Below, one piece after another: positions 43,690-53,800 of a stretch of DNA of 64,000 nt. Position 1 is the first letter of the stretch, and the number at the start of each line of letters is the position of its first letter. The stretch is from CAZGKW01 sp964526295 (GTDB lineage Bacteria > Planctomycetota > Phycisphaerae > FEN-1346), in assembly GCA_964526295.1 (NCBI GenBank), contig CAZGKW010000006.1:93294-157293 (forward strand). The letters run 5' to 3'. A program made the translations under genes and the position numbers. The notes under the pieces are model-generated. The model had not been told where the DNA came from. It was given only the letters and a program-made list of their open reading frames with translations, and searched no databases.

Positions 43690-44850
43690 TCAGCGACGGC
43701 GACGACGGCGGCCGAAGAGGGTGCCCGCCAGACCGACGCCCACCAGGGCCAGCGTCGCCGGCTCGGGCAGGATCGTCAGGGCACCCGTCGCGTCCGTGTC
43801 CATCTCCGTCCCGTCGCTGACCGTCAGCCGGAGGTCGTACGTCTGGAACTCTTCCAGGCCCATGCCGAGAAGCGTGCCGAGCAGCACGTCCTGCATCTCG
43901 TTCGTGCCCAGATTGACCCAGTTCTCCAGCACCGCGTCCAGGTCGGTGTCCAGCTCCCACAGGAAGGTGAGCGGGTCCCCGTCCGGATCGCTGGAGTTCG
44001 AGCCGTCCAGGGTGACCTTCCAGTCGTCGGTCGGGTCGGCGACACCCGGCGAAAGGAGCGTGATGTGCCAGTCGTTGATGAACCACTGGTCGCCGATCTG
44101 CTGACCGTCGCGGTTCGGGTCGCCCACCGGGTAGGCCTCGTAGTGGCCGTCGGGGTCGGTGGCGTCGCCGGGCGGCGTGACGCGGTCGCCGCGAAGGTCG
44201 GCGACGGGCGGCTCGTTGACCTGCTGCATGACCAACTGGCCGTCCACAATGGCCCACTCGCCCTGGTCGAGCACCTCAGCTGGAGTGCCCTCGCCGGCAA
44301 AGGTGGCGACCTTGACCGTCCCCTGGGCCACACTGTTGTCCGACAGCGTGATCCGGGCGATCGTCCACGGTCCGTGGTCCGCATCGACGATCGTGTCGCC
44401 CCAGGAGATGTTGAGCCGCGTGTCGCTGAACTCCTTGACCGGGTCGCCGAAGATGGCGGCGCCACCCGGAACGAGGGGCGACTCAGTCGCATTGAAGTTG
44501 GTGGCCGGCGGAACAGGCGTCGGCCTCGACACGAACGTGTCGAACTCCAGGTCCGGGGCCAGGGCGAAGAACGCCGTGTTGGGCGTCGTCTCGCCGCCGA
44601 AAGCGTCCTGGTAGAACGCGCCCTCGGTCAGCTCGATCAGCAGGGCCGCGTTCGTCCAGTCCTGGCCAGCGGATTGTGCGATCTGGATGTCGAAGGTGTT
44701 CCAGTCATCCTCGTTCACTTCGGTGAGCGGCGCGCCCGAGGCCACGATCGGCACCGGCACAAAGCTCAGCACCACGTCCGCCCGGGCCGTCGAGGCCAGA
44801 AGGCCCGCCGTTCCCAGGACGACCAACAGCACCATCAGTTTCTTCTGCAT
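43690..44850 (-). CDS. Small PEP-CTERM protein with its own signal peptide
   Basis: A 386-residue secreted protein. MQKKLMVLLVVLGTAGLLA is a clear signal peptide. A strong SD (ggaggagg, 44864-44857) lies just upstream, so translation should start here independently. The N-terminal half is beta-rich and resembles cohesin-like or dockerin-partner folds only in general character (DDWNTFDIQIAQS, GPWTIARITLSD). The second half contains a PKD-like stretch (VTLDGSNSSDPDGDPLTFLWELD, shortened here to its key DGSNSSDPDGD) and ends in LPEPATLALVGVGLAG with a six-Arg tail. The preceding giant gene runs into it in frame without a stop. It is probably co-transcribed with that gene. Function unknown. Confidence 0.78.
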   Translation of the reverse strand: MQKKLMVLLVVLGTAGLLASTARADVVLSFVPVPIVASGAPLTEVNEDDWNTFDIQIAQSAGQDWTNAALLIELTEGAFYQDAFGGETTPNTAFFALAPDLEFDTFVSRPTPVPPATNFNATESPLVPGGAAIFGDPVKEFSDTRLNISWGDTIVDADHGPWTIARITLSDNSVAQGTVKVATFAGEGTPAEVLDQGEWAIVDGQLVMQQVNEPPVADLRGDRVTPPGDATDPDGHYEAYPVGDPNRDGQQIGDQWFINDWHITLLSPGVADPTDDWKVTLDGSNSSDPDGDPLTFLWELDTDLDAVLENWVNLGTNEMQDVLLGTLLGMGLEEFQTYDLRLTVSDGTEMDTDATGALTILPEPATLALVGVGLAGTLFGRRRRRR

Positions 44851-47800
44851 GCTACACCTCCTCCGGTTCGCTACGTCGTTCTTAACGCGCCTGCGTCCAG
44901 CAAGCACCCCCAACCCGCCGATCGCCAGCAGGGCCAGCGTGGCGGGCTCCGGTACGTGGTTGCCGCCCGACTTACCCCAGTTGCCGAGCAGCACCGAGAA
45001 GTCTTCATCGCCGACCGTCCCGTTGTAGGAGATATCGCCGCCGTCCCAGTTGGCGGCGCCGCCCCAGTTGCCGAGCATGACGGAGAAGTCGCCGTCGCCG
45101 ACGCTCCCGTCCATCGTGATGTCGCCCTTGAAGACGGTCCGGACGGCGACGTACGGGTCGCCGTTGGCGTCGACCCGCTGGTCGGTGAAGCCGATGGCCT
45201 CGTCGCCGGCGGCCTGGCTGTCGAAGATGCCGTCGCCACCGATGAGCATGTTGCCCGAGCCGTCCAGGGACAGCATGGCGACGAGGTTGGCCTCGACGGC
45301 GAGGTCGTAGATCCGCATCTGCTGGTCGTTGAGGTCGAAGCCGACGATGTTCAGGCCGCCGGTCGAGACGCTCAGGGCCCCGAGGTCCTGCTCGGACCCG
45401 AGGGTGACGAGGACTTCGCCCACGTTGCCGGTGGCGTTGAGCGTCAGCGGCGTGGCGGCCGGCGTGCCGACGGTGGCCGGCGTGCCGGCGTTGCCGTTCA
45501 TCGCGAGGCTGCCCTGGTTGACGTTCAGGACCGACCCGCCGGCGTGGTTCTGGGCCGTGACGGCCAGGGTCCCGATGCCGCTCTTGGCGACCGTCGAGCC
45601 GATGCCGAAGGTCCCGTCGACCGTCACGTCCATGTCGTGGACCAGCTCGGTGCCGTCTGCCATGTTGAGGTCGCCGAGGACGACCTTGCTGGCGGTGGCC
45701 AGCGTGGTGGTCCCGGCCTGGAGGTCGAGGTTGCCGAGCGTGGCGCCATCGACGCCCGGAGCGCTGATGTCGAGGGTGGTGGTCTCGGTGACGACGAAGT
45801 GGGACTTATCGTCGGAGATGACATCGCCGAAGCCGGCCCCGAGGCGCTTCAGGTTGGTCATGACCTCCTTGGGACCGGTGGGCGGATCCCAGCGGACGAT
45901 GATGCCGTGCCCGCCGCCGCCCTGGGCATGCTTGACGGTGATCTCGTGCATGCCCGGCGAGAGCTCGATCGTGCCGCCCCGCTCGGTCATGCCCTGGCCG
46001 AAGTCGTTGAAGACGACCTGGCCGCCGTCGATGAACAGGGTGCTGCCGTCGTCGCTCTCGGTGGTGAACTCGTAGGTGCCGGCCTCGGTGGCGATGAAGA
46101 CGCCGTCCCAGACCGAGCCGTGGTTCGAGATGTAGCCGGTCAGGCCGGGGAACAGCTCCTGGCCGCCGCTGGCCTCGAAGTTGATGCTCGTGTCAAAGGT
46201 GATGTCGTCGGGCGGATCGCCCTCGGGGATCGTGGTGGTCAGCTGGCCCGTGCCCTGCCAGTGCTTGCCTTCGGCCCCGTCTTCGAGGGTTCGGGCCTGG
46301 ACGAGGACCGTCCCGCCGCCGACCGTGAAGGTCCGCTCGAGCGCGACGCTCGAGCCGGTGACCTCGGCCGGGTTCGTGCTGCCGGTCACGTTGACGTTCG
46401 TGATGCCGACCGTGACGTTGTCGTTGACGACGATCTTGTTGGCCATGGTGTCGATGGCACCGCCGGTGATCGTGCCGACCTCGGTCTCGATGTCGGCGGC
46501 GGTCAGGTTGGTGGCGCCGGCGACGAGCCGGAGTTCGGCAGTGGTGAGCTTATCGCCGACGTTGAGGGTACCCTTGGTGGTGACGCGGGCCTGCTCGGTG
46601 GCCGTAATCGGCGCGCCGGCCTGGATGTCGAGGGTCGGCGAGTCGGTGCCGCCGCCGACGGTCAGCCTTTCGACCGTGGTGGGGGCGACCGGGCCGGTGA
46701 CGGTGAAGGCGCTCGGGCCTTCGGTGCTGTCGTTCTGGATGAAGACGCGGGAGTCAGCCTGCGGCCCGAGGTCGTCGACGGAGTAGTTCGACAGGACGAG
46801 CTTGCCGCCCGGCGTCGCGTCGTTGGCGTCGACATACTGGACGCCGCCGCTGGCATCGACGTCGACGAGGTCCCAGTTGGCCGGCGGCTCCCAGGCGCCG
46901 GTGCCGTTGATCCAGTTGACGTCGTTGCCGTCGACCGGATCGAGGTCGTTGAGGTTGTCGGTGTTGACGATCCAGGCGGGCTGGTTCGTCGGGTCGGCGC
47001 CGCCCCAGGTGATGAGGTCGAAGTCGGCGGCGGCAATATCGCCACCGGTGTGGCTGATGATCAGGACGGGCCGGGTGGTCTCGGTGCCGTCGGCGGGCAC
47101 GGGCATCTCGAAGTCGCCGGTGACCGCGATGAGGTCGGACCCGCCCGCGCCGGCCTCCCAGTTGTAGTGGACGTCGTCGACCGGCGGCTCGGGGTCGCCC
47201 TCGTCCGGCGGCTCCGGATCGGGGGCGTCGTGGACGATGATGAGGTCGCCGGTGACGTTCAGCGTGCCGACGCTCTCGCCCGGATCGAGCTCGAACGGGG
47301 CGCCCGCGCCGCCCACACCGACCGTCATGTTGGGCACGGAGACCGTGCCGGAGCCGCCCAGGAGCTGGTGCAGGACCAGCGAGTTGGCCGCGTCGACGTC
47401 GAAGACGCCGGTCCCGTTGACGCGGAGCCGTCCGAGCTGCATGTCGCGGTTGACGTCGGCGGTGCCGCCGGAGTTGACGGTGATGCCGGCCGCACGGAGG
47501 TCGATCTCGGCCTCGAAGTCGGGCCAGTTGTCGTCCGGGTCGACGCCGATGCCGTTGTCGGGCAGGGTGGCCGGGGTGTTGAACTCGACCTCGCCCTCGT
47601 CGATCTGGAGGGTGCCGGGGGCGTTGCCGATCCAGTCGAAGGTGTCGTCGCCCGGGTCCTCGGGCGTCTCCTGCCCGCCGGTCTGGACGCGGGTCAGCGG
47701 CTCGGTGCCCTCGTGGGTGTACTGGCCGGCGCCGGTCTTGATGAGTGTGGATTCGGCGTTGCCGCCGAGGGCGAGCTGGCCGACGTTGAACACGTGCTGC

Positions 47801-50800
47801 GTGGTGTCGATGGTGTGCATCAGGTCGGCGTCGACCTGAAGGGTGCCGGTGATGTCGTTGTCATCGGTGCCAAGCTCGCCTTGGAAGGTGTAGGTGGCCT
47901 GGCCCTCGGAATCGTCGAGGACCACGAGGCCGCCCGTCTGCTCGCCGAAGCCGAGGCGATGGACCGGGAGCTGGGCCTCCTTCTGGAAGGTCATCTTGAC
48001 GTTGCCCACCTCGGCCCGCCACCAGGCCTTGGAGAACTCCTGGAGGGTGGTGTCGTCGCTGTCGTCGAGGGGCGTGCCGGCGTCGTCGAACGGGATGTTG
48101 TCCGGATCGATGCCGGGCCCGTCGGCGTCGGCCACGAAGTCGAGGTCGAACGTCACCAGGCTGCCGGCCCCGTCGCCGAAGAACCGCGTGGGCTTGTGGT
48201 TGGCCCGGGACGCACCCCCGGCGTCGGTGTAGCCGGCGACGCCGTCAATAATGGCGCCGCTCGGCTCGACGATGGTGTCGTCCTCCGGCCCGCCGGAGCC
48301 CTGGACGGTCGGCCCGAAGTGCAGCTCGGAGCCGTCCTCGACGTAGAACGAGATGGTGTGGCTGTTGGACGTATCGCGATGGTGCCGGACCGTCCCGGCG
48401 ATCGTCAGCGTCGAGTTGTCGGTGACGCCGAGGTTGTGGTTCGTGCCGGAACCGGTCAGGCCTCGCGGCCGGACCTGGGCGTTCACGGTGGCATCGTCGA
48501 TGAAGAAGATGCCCTGGGTCAGCGGGTCGTTGACCTTGTTGACGGTCAGGATGTCGGTGGCCTCGTCGGCGTAGCCGTCGATTCGCAGGGCGACCTCCTC
48601 GGTGTCGTTCGAGCCGGCCGGCAGGAGGCCGACGTTGCCCGGGTTGTTGATCGCCGAATCGAGGGTCGAATCGCCGGAGCTGCTGAAGAACAGGCCGCCG
48701 TTGGAGGCCGGGTCGATGGCCGGCACGGGGATGGGCCCGCCGGCGAAGTCGTCGTTGGTGAAGCCGATGCCGAGCGACCCGCCGTCGACCAGCAGGAGGT
48801 TGGCCTCGGTGTCGATGGCCGCCGTGGGCGCCAGGGTCAGGCTGGAGCCGTTGCGGATGACCACGTCGACCTTGTCCCCGACGCCGTCGCCGTCACCGAT
48901 GCGACCGTAGACGGTGCCGTCGAACGTCTCGGCGCCGATCTCGGCCGGGCCGCCGACGGTCATGGTGCGGTTGCCGCCCACGGGCGTCACGGTGCCGAGG
49001 TTCCAGTCGTCGGACCCGGTGCCGGTGCCGCCGGGCGTGTCGAGGATGAGGACGTCGGACTCCAGTTTCAGGTCGTAGATGGCCTGGTTCTCGTCGCCGT
49101 TCATGATGGCCAGGGTGGTGGTCAGGCCGTCGTCGATGGTGTCGCGGATGGTGAAGTCGGTGAACTGGTAGCGCTTCTGGGCGCTGGAGCCGCTGGCCTT
49201 GACGCGCATCGTCTGGCGGCGGTCGCCGGTGCCCTTCTGGGCTTGCATGACGACGCCGTCGAAGATGATGGCCTGGTTGATCAGGGTCCCGGTCGTGCCG
49301 TCGGCGAGGGTGTCGTCTGCGTCGGAGCCCGGGCCGATCCCGCCGTTGGCGAACAGCTCGAGGCGACCGCCGCTGCCGGCGCCGGTGACGGTGATGCCGC
49401 CCGGCACCAGCGTGCCGTCGATGAAGGCCTTGGCGATGCTGTCGTTCTCGCCGCGTTTCTTGATGGCCAGGGTGTCACCCTCGTGCTTGATGAAGCCCGA
49501 GATGCTCATGTTCGGGTTGTTCGAGTTGCCGAGGAGGATGTCGCCGGAACCGGGCTCGCCGATGATGTTGCGGGCCGTCAGGGTGTAGTTGCTGTAGGGC
49601 TTCCACTCGAAGTCGCCGCGGGACACGACGATGTCGCGGACGGTGATATCGCGCCGCGTCAGGACCTTGCCGGTGCTCGCCACGCGGTCGAGGTTCAGAT
49701 CCTGGCCGGTGGGAACGATCTCGGACTGGTTGATGGCCAGGTCGGCGGTGATGTCGTCGCCTTCTTCCTCGGGCGTCCCCTGGTCGTCGACCAGGTTGAT
49801 GACGGACTCGACGTTGAAGGTGTCGTGGCCGCTTCCGAGGTGGACGGCGCCCTGGGCGGCCCCCTTGTAGAGGATGGCGAAGCGCTCCTCGCTGGCGGTC
49901 AGCTTGCCGCCGTCGGACTCGCCCTTGCCGGACCAGTAGACACCGCCGCCATCGTTGAACGTCAGGTCAGTCTCGTTGTCGGTGATCTTCTTGTTGATGG
50001 TGGTGGCCATGACGTAGATGACGTTTTCGAGGTCGCCGCCCGGCTGGCCGTCGAGGACGAGCTTGCCGCCGGTCCCGATCAGGACCATGGCCCCGTCCTC
50101 GTAGGTGATGTCGACGCCGGCCGGCTGGATCTTGGTCATGTCCACGTTGACCTTGACGGCGCCGGGCCGGTTGCCGGTCGAGGCGAGGCCGCGGACGGTG
50201 ACCTTGCCCTGGGTGGGCGTCGTGGTTTCGAGGTCGAGTCCGCCGCCGGTGTTGACGTCGAGGTGGCCGGCTTCCTGGCCGCCTTCGCCGTCCGGGTCGG
50301 CCGCCAACTGGGTCTCATTGTCCAGGGCCAGGGCCAGGTTCTCGATGCGGATGGTCCGATCGACCGGCACGTCGCCGACCAGGTCGAAGCCGGCCGCCGT
50401 GCCCTCGTCGTTGACCGGGGCCCGGCGGGTGATGACCGTGGAGGTGCCGGGGATCCAGCCGAGCGAGATGTCGAGCGTCAGGTCGCCCTCGCCGGTGAAG
50501 ACGGCGCCTTCGGTGGTCTCGGTGGTGTTGAAGGTGGCCTGGGAATCGACCGTCACGTCCTGGAACCCGAGGTCGATGGTGAAGCTCTCGCCGGCGGGGT
50601 CGGCCGTGACCGAGCCCGTGAAGGCGTCGGTGCCGGGCGTGCCCTTGTTGGTGAAGTCGCCGTAGGCCACGCCGCCGAAGATGCTGTTGGACCCGACGGA
50701 GAAGTTCTCGGTGCCGGTGACGATGGCGTTCAGCAGGTTGGTGCCGCCGGGCACGTCGGGCGGGGCCGGGAAGCTGCCGGCCGTGGCGGCCAGGACGGCC

Positions 50801-53800
50801 CCGGCCTCGACCAGAACGCGGTGCGTGCCGGGGTCATCGACGCCCAGGACGCCCCAGTCGGCCGAGACGAGGCCGGTGTAGTCGCCGATGAATCGGCCGC
50901 CGTCGTGCACCTGGACGGTGCCGGGCATGCCGGTCTTGTCGCCGGCGGCGCCCTGCTCGACGTCGTAGAACAGCTTGCCGAAGTCCTCGACGTCCAGGGT
51001 GCCCACGCCGCCGAGCTGTCCGCCGGCGACGTCGGCCCGGAAGGTCCCGCCGTCCGAGAGGGTCATCTGGGGCGCGACGATCTGGCCCGCGGCATCGATG
51101 ATGCTGCCGTCGCCGTCGATCAGGATGCTGGTGGAGGCGTCGACGCTGGTGGCCGGGTCGTCCGCCGTCAGCGAGCCGCCCGCCAGGACCTGGAGGTCGG
51201 TCGTAGTGAGCTGCTTGGTCAGCGTCGCCGTGCCGCCGTTAACGAGCATGCTGGCGCCGGTGGTGGTGGTGGTGCCGCTGACGTTCAGCGTGGCGCCGCC
51301 CTGGACCTCGATGCGGTTGGCGGTGAGGTCGACGTCGGCGCCGTCGCTGAAGTCGGCCGTCCCGGCGTTGACGATGACGTCGGCGCCGGTGGTGAAGCTG
51401 TTGGTGAGCTTCAGCGTGCCGGCGTTGACCGTCGTGTTGCCCGTGTAATGGCCGGCGGTCAGGCCGGTCAGCGTGATGAGGTTGTCGCCGTTCTTGATGA
51501 GCGAGCCGACGAACGGGTCGCCGTTTCCGTCGACCCCGGCGGCGTCGACGAAGTCGCCGCTCATCGTGAGGTCGTTGCCGGCGTCGCCGGAGAGGGTCAG
51601 GCTGCCCTGGATCTCGAGGGTGTCGGTGAAGGTCGGGAGGGCGGCGGCGATGACGTTGATCTCGCTGCCGGGCCCGATGTCCTGGAGCTCGAAGTCGGCC
51701 TCGGAGGTCATGTCGGCCCCGTAGCCGAGGATGCCGCCCGCCAGCGTGACGCTGTTGTTGTTATTGGCGTCGAGGAGGGCGGTGGTCGAGTTGGCGTTCA
51801 ACCGGCCGCCGGTGATGGAGACGCCGGTGGCGGAGTTGTAGTTGCCGGAGGCGTCGAGCGTGCCGCCGCTGACCTCGATCGCGGCCGCCACGGCCGTCAC
51901 GTCGGTGTAACCCGTCAGGGAGCCGCTGGAGACGGCGATGCCGTTGTCGACGCTGAGATTGCCGGTGCCGGTGACGTTGGCGCCGGAGACGGTCAAGTCG
52001 CGGACGTTATCGAGGGCGCCGGCGACGGTGGCGTTTAGGGTGCCGCCGCTGAGGTTGAGCTCCCAGGTGTCGAGCCCGCCGTTGCCTCCGCCGAGCACCT
52101 CGTTCAGGGTGATCGTGCCGCCTTCCTGGGTCAGCGCGCTGTCGCCCGTGCCGGCCGGGTCGGTAAGGACGCCGAGGGCGTTCAGGGTCAGCGAGCCGCT
52201 CGTGACGGTGACGGTCTCGACGTTCAGGGTGCCGTCGACGACGGTCGCCCCGCCGGACTGGATGTAGTCCTCGGCGCTCATCGAGCCGGAGGCGTTGAGG
52301 TTCAGGGCGCCGTCGGTGACGCGGATGATGGCCCTCGGGGGCTGGCTGACGCTGAAGAGCTGGAGGACGCCGTCCTCGCCGATGTCCGAGAGGTAGATGT
52401 ACATGTCATCGAGAGCACCGTCGTAGCGGCCGCCGCCGTCCTGGGGGCGGACGCCGAAGATCATCGGGCTGCCCGGATCGGGATTGAGGCTGCCGGAGCC
52501 GGCGTTGCCGGAGGCGAGCAGCTCGCCGTCGACGTAGATCCGTCGCTCGCCGGTGTCGTTGTTGTACGTCCCGGTCCACATGTGCCATTCGCCGATCTCC
52601 TCCACTCGGGCGTCGTCGACGTTCTGGTCGTTGCCCCAGAAGGCGTTCGTGAAGGTGTTGTTGTCGCGGAAGCCGAAGTGGAAGGCCTTGCCGTTGGTCT
52701 TCGGCCCCTGGGCGAACAGGTAGCCGTCGTCGGCCTCGTCGTGCTTGGCCCAGCCGCTGACGGTGTAGGAGGTGCCGGCCAGCAGGATGTCGGAACCGAC
52801 GTTGATCTCGTCGTTGGAGCCGTCGAAGTCGAGGGCCCCGCCGATGATGCCGGCCACGGCGTTGTCGTCGAAGTTCAGGTCGCCGATGAGGGTGCCGTCG
52901 GCCGTGCCCGGATTGGCCGAGTTCTCGGCCACCGTGCCGGTCGTTTCGTCGAAGGTCCAGTGTCCGGCGGCGCCGGCCGGGGCGATGGCGGCGCCCGGCA
53001 CCTGGACGGAGACGGCGGCGTTGACGTTCATCGCGCCGCCCGAGACCGTCACGCCGGTCGTCCCGGTCAGGTTGGCATTGACGTTGACCGTGCCGCCCGT
53101 GGCGGTGGTCCGGCCGGAGTAGTCCTTGGCGACGGTGGTCAGGTCGACCACGCCGTCGGTGGTCTCGATGTTGCCGTCGCCGGTGACCGAGCCGGAGAGT
53201 TCGAGGGTCAGGCCGTCCTGGCCGCGGGCGGTCAGGGTCTGGTCGGCGTTGATGGCGACCGTGCCGCTGGCGATGATCGGGTCGGTGGTGATCGAGCCGA
53301 CGCCGCCCGTCCCGGCGGTCAGGGTGCCGCTGCCGGTGACGTTGACGGCGTTGGGATAGGTTTTGCCGGCCAGGTCGGCCGACCCGAGAACGACCTCGCC
53401 GCCGGCGATCTCGATGTCGCCGGCGCCGAACGGGTTGGACGCGTGGACGCCGATGAGGCGTCCGGCCTCGGCCTTGTAGGTGTGGCCGCCGCCGCCCGGC
53501 TCGTTGATCGGGGCGTTCTGGACGATCAGGTCGCCCGTGCCCTGCTTGGCGATCGTGCCGACGGCCGTCTGCCAGTCGACCTCGCCGAGGTCGACCGGGA
53601 CGGTCCCGACGCCGATGTTGAAGGTGCCGGTCACCGTCGTGCCGGTGAAGATGACGTCGCCGTCGGTGCCGGTGAAGTTCAGGGTCGCGCCGTCCTGGTT
53701 CGAGAGGTTGCCGAAGAGGCCGACGAAGTCGCCGGTCGGGTTGTAGGCCACGCCGCTGGTGGTGGCGTTGGCGACGAGGTTCGAGGCGCTGTAGTTGCCG

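Noticed and set aside
44065..52038. A plus-strand open frame of 2657 codons.
   Set aside because: Same artefact, opposite the larger giant gene; composition mirrors the coding strand in reverse.
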